Made by a program: the position numbers and the translations under genes
Notes under the pieces: model-generated
What the model was told of the DNA's origin: nothing
Database searches by the model: none
Seen by the model: the letters and a program-made list of their open reading frames with translations, nothing else
Shown: positions 39,961-50,264 of the stretch, piece by piece
How the letters are laid out: each line of letters begins with the position of its first letter
Position numbering within the stretch: the first letter of the stretch is position 1
Assembly (NCBI RefSeq): GCF_038502225.1
Contig: NC_091382.1
Span: forward strand, 10,988,602-11,052,601
From: Cherax quadricarinatus
Lineage: Eukaryota; Arthropoda; Malacostraca; Decapoda; Parastacidae
DNA: 64,000 bases
Reading direction: 5' to 3'

Positions 39961-42113
39961 TAAGACTTTATATCAATCAGCGATATAGACTTTAAGTACA
40001 TGTAATAAAATATGTTTGAGCAGTACACCCACACCACCCCCCCCCCCCCCCCCCCCCCCCGCCTCCTCTTTGACCGTAGATGATACCATTGTTGATTGAA
40101 CGCAGGAACGAATAACCAAAATTTAAACGTTGAACATAGTAGTATCTTGTTGACAATAAGAAATTTCCTCTTTAGTATAAGATGCATAGATTGTCAACAT
40201 GACCAATGATATTTAGAAAAAAGAATAAATTTTGAAGTTATTATGACTATAAGTAAAAACCGTTTATATAATTATGGATGCCGTTATCTATGAGATCATT
40301 ACGTAAGATAGTCACGTCCTCGCATGTTGTCATATGTACGAAAGTTGATACGTAATATCACATGATTTTTGAAAATTTGTATTGACAGGAGTTATCAGTG
40401 TGATACATGCTCATTAAGTTAAATAAGATAATAAAAATAGGGTCTAAATAAATTTATTAAGCCTCTTCGCATTTACATGTGCAATATACACATTAATTAA
40501 GCATATTTTTGTGCAGGTGAAGTACGGACTACTCCTTCCGTCTATTTAACTCGGATCACATTAGACATGGTTATAGCATTGTTTATTGAACACGGACAAA
40601 TAACCATCCAATTATAATTTAATCTTAGGACATGGTATCTTTGAGGAAGTATATGTTTGCAATAGTTTAATATACATACTGTTATGCTTACATTATTGAC
40701 TGATTTTATAAATGTTGTGGAGGTCAGGTTTATTAGTTTGAGAAGGTAATGACTTATCATGTGCATTGTAAGTAGGTATTAATTTTGTCATTTTCGACTT
40801 GTCAGGAAGTCTGACAGTTTTTAGTGATATGTTGAAGAATAGGTAAAGGTATGCTAATTTTATATATATATATCTCACACACACACTTTGAAGAACATTG
40901 CAAATTAATATTTGAGGGTATGTGGAATTTTTTTGTTATATTTTGTGTATTTATCTGAGGACCATGTTTGTTGTTGTCGTAATGTTGCATAGTTTATCGT
41001 TGTATTGTACATGTGTTATTTGAGGAATATGGGTGTTAATTTCGTGGGTGAAAATTGAGGAAGTAGGTATTGAGAAATTTGTGTTGTCAGTGTGAGTGAT
41101 GTGAGCAGAGTTGGTTTTTGTTATTAATTGGGTCTATGTATCTTGTCGGTAATGTTTTGTATATGTGAAAGAAATATTTTTGTTTGAATATCTTGTGACT
41201 TTAGCCTGATTGATAGTCCCTTTTTTGTTTTAGTAATTTCTTTATATGTTAAATACATTAATTTGTGTCGATTTCCTCTTTTGATGTGTGTATATATATA
41301 TGCCTGTGCTCGTTTTCACCAATGAGAAGTTTTAATTTATTGTTGATTCATTTGGGAATATTTTTATTTAATTTTCCAAGTGTGAATACAAGTTGTCTAT
41401 GCAGGTAGAAGTATACATTGAAAAACTTAATATTGGCAAGCGAGATGACGTATCTATGTATTTGAGCAGTAGTCAGGACATGTTAATTTTCGAGTCATAC
41501 GAAGTGGGGTGAAGTGAAAATGTTTGATCGAGGGAGATTTGATTGTACTTGTTTGGGATCACTTTGGCCAAGGTCATGATTCAGTAAGGTTAAGAATATG
41601 ATTTTTTTTATTTTTTATTTTAGAATTTTTGAAAAAACAACCATGAGTATAAATCAATAAAGTTAGTTAGTTAATTGATTTTCTCGTGTGATAATGGTAG
41701 TGAATTTTTCTAAAGTTGAAATATTGCATTGTAATGATTTTGATATGTAGAAGACTTGTGAATTTCTTCCCATAAGTGATTACTTGACTTATCTATCAAG
41801 GTTTTAGTGCCTATAAATGACATGGAAAATGACTGACTTTTTTTTTTTAGGACAATTGAGAAAGTGTAGCCAAGCCGAATCTGTGTTTGTTTAATGTTTA
41901 TAATGTTATATTATGTGTAAGAAGAAATAAAGTAATGTGAGACAGATGGGTACGGCAGCAACGTTGGTATAAGTGTGGAATAGTTTATAACGGTGTATGT
42001 CGCATTGCAAAGGCGTTTTTGTTTGAGGTTGAAATGGGCGTGTTATATTAATGTATATTTTTTTTTATTTAAGGACACGGTATACAATCTACATGTTATA
42101 CATAAAACTTAAC

Positions 42114-42148
<35 letters not shown>

Positions 42149-42300
42149 TCAACTCTGAGAAAAAACAAGCTTAACTAGGAATGAAACAGAAGAACCTACA
42201 CATGAGCATTTCTTAACAAGAAAAAAAGCTACAAAACCTATTACACTTATGAATATTTTGTATGAAAATTTATATACAAAACATTATACACCAAATAATT
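39961..42300. other. AT-rich DNA without genes; C24 and A31 homopolymers
   Basis: A run of 24 C lies at 40037-40060 and 31 A at 42115-42145; short (TA)n at 40859-40870. I found no supported ORF, tRNA, or repeat family in about 2.3 kb. Homopolymer lengths of this size are unreliable in assemblies. Confidence 0.5.
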
Positions 42301-42302
42301 TC

Positions 42303-42760
42303 TCATATAATTGTTTTGTATAGTAACATGTTAAGTACATCTTCTGATGACCAGAGCTTTGGTAAGATGGGTAAGGATGGAAATATTGGAAAAGGGTGGG
42401 AGGGGGGGAGAGAGGTAGGATATAAAAGATAAGTGGCCCAACTACTTTGGTGTAATTTAAAGTGTTTGTGAATTAATAAGATATTCTTTAAGGGGTATAA
42501 TACTAACCCATCAGTCTCATAGATATAATAGGTATATAAGTACATGACTCTGAATTGGTAGTAATTATATAAGTTGCAATTGTTTTTTTTCGCGATTGCA
42601 CAACGGATATTTATACAACATAAAAGGCAATAATTTTCTGGCCAGTTTATAGAATTCCGTGACAATGGCTTCTTACAGGTGGTGTCCAGCCATAGTAAAT
42701 AGCATAATTTTTACATTAGAAAGTTATATAAGATGTCTCCCTAATTGGGGGCGATGATTT
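42303..42760. other. No recognisable gene
   Basis: AT-rich with a G-rich stretch (42400-42410); probably the 3' flank or UTR of the Jockey-like LINE that begins at 42763. Confidence 0.35.
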
Positions 42761-42762
42761 TC

Positions 42763-44460
42763 TCAGTATACATAGAAGGGTTCTGGTGGTATCCAATCTT
42801 CATCAGGTAAGTTGCTCAAAATCATGGGTCGAGGGTAATCATCTTTATGAATAAAACGACGAACCCTCTGTGGGAGAGTCATTCTTTGAGTCCTGTGAGG
42901 AGGAGTATTGATGGTGTAATCGGTGGTATTTACCACTTGTATAGGATGTTCTCTATCTGGCATGTATAGTTCTTTCATTGTATAAAGTTTTCTTTTTTTC
43001 GGGTGTCAAGGCGTACATTTATGGCAGTAATATCTTGTGTGTGTAAATCTGCCATTTTAACTCTCTCTCCTCCTGGTATCGGTAATAAAGCGAAGAGCAC
43101 TATTCTGGACCCTTTGTAACCGTAGCATGTTGGTCTTTGTTGTTAATGACATTGGGACACAAGGGTATTCGAGTAAAGGTCTTATTATCATTTTATACAG
43201 ATGTTTTTTGACATGTTGAGGGGCTTGATTGAATCGAAAGAGTCTGCCAAGACCGACTTTGGCTGTTGATCTTTTTAGTTACATGAGATGTTGAGTGGAG
43301 CAGCCTGTCTATTTCATATCCCAAGATCTTGTTAGGGTTTCTAATGGCTACAGGTGTACCTCTGATGGAATCCCCCTTTACCCTTTCTTCTTCGATGGTT
43401 GATGCAAAACATCCTATCGTGCTAACAAGGACCTTGTTAGGATTAGTCATAATTCTCCATTTCTTCTCCCAATTAGATGTTCGACGAAGTTCAATATTCA
43501 TTTTTCTATGACTCTCATACTTGTATTTTCCTGTTACTGGAGTTGATGAGACGACATGAATAACATCATCTGCAAACTGTCACAATTGTGTCATTAAACT
43601 CTGGTTGAGGAAGGTCATTCACGTAAATGTTAAACAGAAGTGGACTGAGACAAGAACCTTGTGGGACACCAGCTGTTGGTATGAAAGGCTCAGTCGACCT
43701 GCCATGAAAGGTGGGAATGATTTTTCTTTGAGTTAAGAAATTATATATTAATCTGAGAAAAGTTCAGTTATGGTCTGGTAGGTCAATGAGTTTGTATATA
43801 AGGCCATCATGCCATAAGCTATCAAAGCTTTATGAACATCTCTGGTGGCAAAATAGGTCTAGTAAGTGGGTGGGTATCTTCAAGAGTTGAAGTATCGATG
43901 GTAGGTAGTGGTTGTAGATCATCCAAGTTCTCATCTCTCCATTCATTTACTAACTGATAATGATTATTATTAAATTGACGACTGTTATTTTGAGAGAGAA
44001 TTTTCTCCCATACATCACCCATCAAATTAGCCTGGTCCTGTGGATCGTCAAGTTTAATTTCAACATCTTCATCATCCTCATCAGTGAAGGTATGAACTAA
44101 GTAGTTAGGAGCCTTGTGCTTTGCCCATAAAAGTTGTCGGATCTTACTCCAAAATTTTGCTGGTTCACGTTTATATTGATTAGCTTGAACTAGAAATTTC
44201 CATATGTCTCGTTTGTGTTGACTAATCATGTTAATTAATTCGTGCCTTAATCGGTGCAGTGTAGCTGCTGGTGGTTGTCGCGTTTGAAGATGCCTTCGAC
44301 ATTTTGCTTGATAATTTCTTAGTGTCTCTAATTTCTCTAAGTACATCGATTCTCGAAAACTTAAACCCCCTGACAATGTTTTCGAGGAGACTAAATCGTA
44401 CTCCCCACGCCGCATATAACCCAAATACAAATCGTATGGAACTTTGCATAATCTAGAATA
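42763..44460 (-). pseudogene. Jockey-like LINE, 5'-truncated (linker, RT, C-terminus)
   Basis: Minus strand. 44430-43822 encodes the endonuclease-RT linker (FLVQANQYKREPAKFWSKIRQLLWAKHKAPNYL and DQANLMGDVWEKILSQN). 43750-43560 has the palm motif GVPQGSCLSPLLFNIYVNDLPQP and a catalytic-box remnant followed by VIHVVSST. 43501-43193 has RRTSNWEKKWRIMTNPNKVLVST and GYEIDRLLHSTSHVTKKI. 42978-42763 is the C-terminus (RVRRFIHKDDYPRPMILSNL). Frames change between the pieces, and the stretch between the linker and the palm (43822-43750) has lost sequence. The RR-x-x-x-WE-x-KW-x-I block is typical of Jockey-clade thumbs. No endonuclease is present. Confidence 0.8.
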
Positions 44461-44944
44461 AATGATAAATTATAAGAAAAAAAATTCTAAGATGTGTGCC
44501 TCCTCCCATCACCCACAAGGTACACAGTATGAACAGGTGAAATATACACTTCATCCGTGTATGTATATACGTTCCTACCTCATTAACTTGAAAACGGGAA
44601 GGAATACTGAATAGGTTAATGTACAATTCCCTCTTACACAGAACATCTAACATTGACAAAGTTGACATAATACAGGAAATACATGAGCCTGGTGCACGTA
44701 TACACCTCGCCCGTACTACAGTAGTTAAATAGAATAAGAATTAAAACATTAGTCTCGGGGGTAACAAAAACAAACCCCGCATCTTTTACAACACAAATAA
44801 TTCTTGGTTCATTTCCTAAAATATTTTCAGTTTGGTCGTTCTTTGAAAAGTATCGAAAGGATGCCTTGGCAAAGCCAGAGAAGCAAGAAAATCTTACCCA
44901 AACAAACCTCCACCTCTCACAGAAGCCCAATTTCAATAAGAGAA
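44461..44944. other. No recognisable gene
   Basis: Open frames on both strands here are largely products of the adjacent ACAC/GCGC repeat. No homology recognised. Confidence 0.4.
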
Positions 44945-44948
44945 CCCC

Positions 44949-45008
44949 ACGCGCGCACAGACACGCGCGCACAGACACGCGCGCACACAAACACACAAAC
45001 ACACAGAC
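44949..45008. repeat. CACACGCGCGCACAGA / ACAC microsatellite
   Basis: Three CGCGCACAGACA-type units (period 16: ACGCGCGCACAGACACG) grade into (ACAC)n ending at the 3' edge of the Tx1-like LINE. Confidence 0.85.
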
Positions 45009-45023
45009 AGGCCTTACCTCATG

Positions 45024-45832
45024 TTATCTCGCATACACGACTGGAGGAGCCACAATCACCTCCCTTACTACAATCATCTCCAAGTTCTCATCACTTGCCT
45101 CCGGAAACCAACCCCTTGCTGTACTTCCCTGGCACCAACTGTAGCAGTCGTGCCACAGTTGGTCCCCGATAACTCTCCGGAAAAGAGTAACCCACTGACC
45201 CCCATATAAGGTGCTATTTCTACCTACCGACCTATAAAAACTCCCTGCTAAGACCTTGATCGTGACATTACCCGCCACCTCCCTCATTCCCCAAGAAACA
45301 TACAAAAAATCAACCATTATATACCTTAACGCTCTTTGTACCTTATTAGACACTCCTCCCACGTCTAAAAGTAAAGCCCTAAGGACTACCACCCTTCCCT
45401 CTCCCCAATAATCCAAAAATACCCCTCAACGACACCCTTACATTTTCCCAAAAAGGACAAAAATACACCACATGGAAAGCTTTTTCCATGTCACCACAAT
45501 GCGCACATGAAGCATCACTAGCATATCCCATGTGCCTCAACACCTCTTTTGACTCCAATGTTCTCATGAGGAATCTGTAGACCACTTGTCTTGCCCTTTC
45601 AGGCATTCTTAGTTTTTGAAATTCCTCCCATATTACCCTCTAATCATATGTGGGGAAGACAACCACCCCTTACAGCGTCTCCCGAGGATACTCCACTCGC
45701 ACCAGCCTCCCTATTCGCAAATGACGCACATGTCGAACTATTAACATGTACCTCAACATATCCTCGCACACCTCCAGGTCCTTCCCACTTCACCAACAAT
45801 GAAAGTCCCTCATCACTTTCCCCACACGCCAC
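45024..45832 (-). pseudogene. Tx1-like LINE C-terminal region
   Basis: Minus strand: ARQVVYRFLMRTLESKEVLRHMGYASDASCAHCGDMEKAFHVVYFCPFWENV (45594-45440) is the Cys/His cluster (C-x2-C...H-x4-C) common at the C-terminus of L1-group and related RT proteins. It is followed by YWGEGRVVVLRALLLDVGG ... VQRALRYIMVDFLYVSW (45416-45300). Frame-broken. Confidence 0.68.
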
Positions 45833-46018
45833 CTCCTGTCCACCACCCCCCCCCCCCCTCAGTGAAATATCTCACTATGATGTATATTGTCCTCACCCTG
45901 GGCCCCAATGCCAACAAACCCAATCCCCCCTGATGCACCCTAGTCATTACTATGTCATGTCCCAACCACGCCCTCCCATAACCCCATATATACCTTAATG
46001 GCCTACTCTGGATATCTG

Positions 46019-47213
46019 TTACATCACAATTTTCCTCAAGGGATATACTGCTGCCGCTCCCCAAACCTTATTGTATACCAACGAATTCACAATCACAGCC
46101 CTTTGGTGCAATGTAACATATCTGGCCTGAAGGCCACGTAGCCTGCTCACTGCCGTGTCCCTAACTGCCTCTGAATTAATCTTTCTACTGTTCTGTGTGT
46201 CTTCTGTGTACCAAATCCCACAAATCTTAATCCGTTCCACGACATTCCATGCAAACCCCTGACCCAATCTCCTGCCTACCCAGGTGCCCACCTCTAACAA
46301 TATTGACTTGATTTTGTTTACTCTCATTCCTGTTATGGCCCCAAACTTCTCGAAGACTCTACCCACCCTTGAAAAATTCTCCCTTCCACTAAGTAAGATT
46401 GTTGTATCATCAACATAACCCACAACCCCCCTGTTATTCCCCTCAACTCCCTCTCCACACAACTCTCAGCCTACAAACTCATAAAATGGGTTCTGTACAC
46501 AAGCAAATAATAGTTGTGAAAGCGGGCAACCCTGCTGCAAACCCCTCTCCATACGAATCTCAGACCCTAACCTACCGTTCACCTGCACATTCATCATCTC
46601 CCCCACATACAATGCATCCACCCATCCTACCACCTTGGCATCAAAACCCAAATGACTCTCGCAGAAACACCGTCCACACAATCATATGCATTCTCCCAAT
46701 CCACCCGTAAACCCTCCACAGCCCTGTAAGAAATCCCTTATGTGCCTGTGCCCATCGTGCTTATTCCTCCCTTGAATCCCAAACTGACCTCTGTGTAAAA
46801 GCAATCGGAGAACTGCCTTCATTCTATTTCCTAGAATCTTTGCGAACACCTTAGTCTGTGCACATTAAGGATATTGCCCGGAAAGCACTCGGTTCACGTG
46901 CCCCTTCCTTCTTTGGTACTAATACTACTATGCCTGTACATTTTGACTTGCCCATCTAGCATATTTTTCAAAACCCCAACCAATGTGTCATGAACCCTCA
47001 ATGAGACCTATAAAAATCAATAGGCAAACCGTCAATGTCTGGCGCCTTACCCGTGTGTATGCTGAAGACCGCGTCCAGCACCTCAACCTCGCTAATATAA
47101 GCCTCCAACCCCACCGTATCCTTTTCGTCTATAGCATTGAACCCCCCTACCGAAAGAGGCGTGCTAGGTGCCCTGCCCCTCACTCTCTCTCCATTTTCTC
47201 GTGAACCATTCAT
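46019..47213 (-). pseudogene. Tx1-like LINE reverse transcriptase
   Basis: Minus strand pieces: EVLDAVFSIHTGKAPDIDGLPIDFYRS (47120-46998), FDAKVVGWVDALYVGEMMNVQVNGRLGSEI with RMERGLQQGCPLSQLLFACV (46681-46466), and GNNRGVVGYVDDTTILLSG (46440-46380) followed by VFEKFGAITGMRVNKIKS. The catalytic YVDD is intact. The stretch between the first two pieces (46998-46700) is in other frames. The protein reading is lost through frameshifts. Confidence 0.8.
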
Positions 47214-47587
47214 CTACATAAATGCTCATACTCTCGGTGGAGATGAGGACTGCACTTTCCCGGTAATCCCCCATCCCCGCACTAGTCTCTAACCGCAATA
47301 ACGTGGTCACTCTCCTATGCTCCCTAAACTTATGCAACACATACCCAGTTGGTTTATCCCTCCCAAAACACATCGTCCAACCCTGAACGAAAATGTACCA
47401 TGTCAAAATTTCATTATGAATCTCCTCAGTTCTACCTCAAAGCAATGCTATATCTTCCCCCTCCTGTAACATGCTTGCAACTGTGCATCCAAATAATTTT
47501 GCAAACCATATATCTATCTCGCTTCCTCGCGTCCCTTGACCCTATAAAAATTCGTGATCCCAGGTTTTGCCTGCAACTCCCACCATT

Positions 47588-47960
47588 CTACAAGCTCCAT
47601 AGCCCGATCCCTAGCTCCCCAAAACCCATTGCACCACTCCTCAAAACCCATTTCCCCCCCCCCTTCCCCCTGAGCAGCTGAACATTCAAGTTTGAAGAGC
47701 CGGGGGAAATATGCATGGCACCTTTCCACGACAGATCCACTATCACTGCCCTATGGTCTGAGAAACCCACATCAAAAGTCTTTACCCTCCTGACTTCGAA
47801 TCGCGGCACATACAGTCCTATGAAACTTGCCCTTCTATTACCCCATACACCATGTACCTGCACAACCCTACCCCCCTGCCTCCTCCCAACCCGTGACACT
47901 GAAGGGGCTGGTCTCCTTTATTGCTATTGCCACCCCCACCTTTCAATTGGCAAGCGCAAC
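47588..47960 (-). pseudogene. Tx1-like LINE endonuclease remnant
   Basis: Minus strand frame 47899-47588 reads SRVGRRQGGRVVQVHGVWGN, SFIGLYVPRFEVRRVKTFDVGFSDHRAVIVDL, with the conserved S-D-H. More N-terminal text (VGVAIAIKETSP-like, 47960-47900) is in another frame. The N-terminal half of the endonuclease at 47960-48050 is short, so part is deleted. Confidence 0.65.
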
Positions 47961-48481
47961 TAACTTACAACAAAAACTTGCTACTAATCTTATGACTGTG
48001 TTGCTACAAGAAACGCACGTCCACCTGGAACCTACGTAAAAACCATACTAACCACACAGTTTTGATCTCAGTTTTGAGATTTTTTGCATTGAGAGTGACA
48101 CACCTGAAAGTTGTAAGAATGGCGGCTTCCCTGTATGCTTTTGTAGCTTGCCTGCCATAAGTTTTCCTGCGAGTCGACCCGATGCCTCGCCAGACTTTCC
48201 CCTGGTTCTCTCCCCACCTTTTACCCTTTCAGTATATAAATCAGTATCTACTAGATCATTTCGGTCCAGCAACTCCTCATCCTTTGGCCAAGCTTTTTTG
48301 CCAAGCCTCTGCCCCGGTGTGAGTACCTCCTCTGCCTCAACCGTGCCAGCCGGCCTTTTTCTAGATCCACTACCCACACACACGTCTTTGTCTGACAAAT
48401 TCTCTTAATGGACCTCCACCTCCTCTTGCTTTAAGGGAGTTCCATGCAATGTTTTTACGACACTATTATTCCTCCCTCATA

Positions 48482-49271
48482 TCAGCCTCGGCAGCACTTA
48501 AGGCGGAGGTTCCCGACCCGTCCAAAAGAATCTCGACACGTCCTGCAGTAAATCTTCCCGAGGAACATCGTTCTTTCCTGATAGAGCCCCGACGGTCCTG
48601 TCTGCTCCCTCGAGCCTACTGGTAGTGTAACACAGGTACCGACCGTCGATACTTGCCGATCAACCTCTTGACTCCAACGGCCAGTCGTCCCTGCTTCCTC
48701 CTCTCCCAACTCTGGCATTAACTCGCAAGGCTTCTGCTCCACTGCCATCGTACCAGGAGCCCTGGTAGGCTGCCTCCTAAGACACTGTGCTGCCATATGG
48801 TCGTAGGAGCTACATAATCTACAGGTCCTTCTCTGGCTTGTATAGTGCAGAAAGACCTGCGTCCTGTAACCCACTAGCATGACGTAGGATGGTATAGGCC
48901 TAGCCAACGTCATTTTGAGGGTACAAGAACCCTCGGGTTGTCCCTCGTATGGCCCATTTTTGCATACCGAGATTGTAACTGAATGAACTTTACCATAACT
49001 GTTGAAGACTTCCTGTATAGTATACGCATTCGCCTCGAAAGGGAAGTTTCTCGCCTTCACCCACGTATAGTATGTAGATACGTCGTGCAAGACTATGTCC
49101 ACTGTCGAATTCAGTCGTCTTCCTCTCCTGGTAGTCGTCCACAAGTCTGTCGTAGACGCCGGTACGATTCAGTTTCAGGAGTACTCTAGTCATTCCATTT
49201 AAGGCTACACCATATATTTCATAGTTAAGGACACCATAGACGTCTCTGATGGCGGGTAGCAATGTAATCAT
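48482..49271 (-). pseudogene. Tx1-like LINE ORF1 (CCHC protein)
   Basis: Two frames: 49271-48990 (LPAIRDVYGVLNYEIYGVALNGMTRVLLKLNR) and 49144-48482 (STVDIVLHDVSTYYTWVKARNFPFEANAYTIQEVFNSYGKVHSV ... YVMLVGYRTQVFLHYTSQRRTC). The latter looks like an RRM-type fold followed by the knuckle CRLCSSYDHMAAQC. The C-terminal part is acidic and Gln-rich. It presumably binds the element RNA. A frameshift at about 49080-49140 separates the N-terminal piece. Confidence 0.72.
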
Positions 49272-49280
49272 CGTTTCGCC

Positions 49281-49803
49281 ACTGAGCGTGCCACGTACCA
49301 GCTGTATACAAAGTGTCGATCCGCTGACCTACTCGATACGTCGTTTTGCCTTCCAGTTGCTAAGTCACCACCAGAGGGCAGGTGTAGGTACTAGGCGTGT
49401 GTCCTCTCTCCCCGGAGGTCGAGAGACGAATCTTAATGTATATTAAGTAAAGTTTCAATTAATATTGGTTTGCATGTTTTGTTTGTTAGATTTGTAGTAT
49501 TTGTTTATATTGTAAACCTTAAGGGAGGTATTCCATTAGTCATTTATTTGTATTATCATTTTGTATTTGTTGATGAATTGATTTTTCATTATTAGTAATT
49601 TTATTTTTAATATTTTTTGAAGACATTCCTTAGTTGTCTATGTAATAAAGTAATAACTGTTATTTTTAACTTTAAGACTGTAGGTAGATTGGTGGGTGTA
49701 TTTTTTGCAGAAATAGCCATAGTTGTATAAATTATCAATTTAAATTGCTAGACGAGTCATCAATTAGTGTGTTAATGGCATTGGTTAATAGAAGGATTGT
49801 GGA
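49281..49803. other. No recognisable gene
   Basis: AT-rich spacer between the Tx1-like LINE and the Penelope-like element; no ORF or repeat family recognised. Confidence 0.45.
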
Positions 49804-50264
49804 AATATAAAACACAAATGCAGTATAATGTGATCCTTTATTGACAACGTTTCACCCACACAGTGGGTTTTTTCAAGTCGCACACGGATCTACCTGGGGT
49901 TGGAAGGTACGAGAGTATTTATAGTCATGTTCAGAATGTTGAGGTCAGGTGGAGAATGCTGCATCTGATGATCTACCGGGTGGAGTTAGTCTTGGGTAGC
50001 TTGGCAGGGGTATTGGACAAGTTGTGAGTAGACCTTCTGTAGTGTTTTGTTCTTATGTGGGATAGCGATGAAGAAGTTTCTTGGCGAGTGGTTCAGCTGT
50101 GTTATAGAAGCCCTTGTTCTGGTTGAAATTGTTGGTTGTAGAGATGAGCGATGATTCCAGGATTGTTCTGTATTGAGTGTTGTCTTCTGTGGCTATAAGT
50201 CTTGAGTTTCTGTAGTTAATTAAATTGTTGTGTGAATTGCGATGTTGTACACAGGCATTCCTTG

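Larger units (their letters stand above)
45024..49280 (-). mobile_element. Tx1/L1-group LINE, two ORFs, frame-broken
   Basis: Minus strand order: ORF1 with a CCHC knuckle (49271-48482), a charged spacer (48398-48048), endonuclease (47960-47588), RT (47213-46019) and a long C-terminal region (46064-45024). A CCHC-bearing ORF1 and a PDIDGLPIDFYR/QQGCPLSQLLFAC/YVDDTT reverse transcriptase are typical of the L1 group, closest in look to Tx1-type elements. C runs (45843-45858) and about a dozen frame changes make it non-functional. There is no clear target duplication. The plus-strand complement is strikingly C-rich and G-poor, unlike the AT-rich surroundings, hence its sharp edges. Confidence 0.78.

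Noticed and set aside
44634..45002. Cys-rich 122-codon frame (VCLCARVSVRACLCARG)
   Set aside because: Most of it translates the CACACGCG repeat; the remainder has no homology and overlaps equally long frames on the other strand.
49935..49990. Hammerhead ribozyme in the Penelope-like element (CTGATGA at about 49962)
   Set aside because: The motif is on the strand opposite to the element sense and is not followed by the GAAA core or a closing stem; the sense strand has no CTGANGA at a fitting distance.
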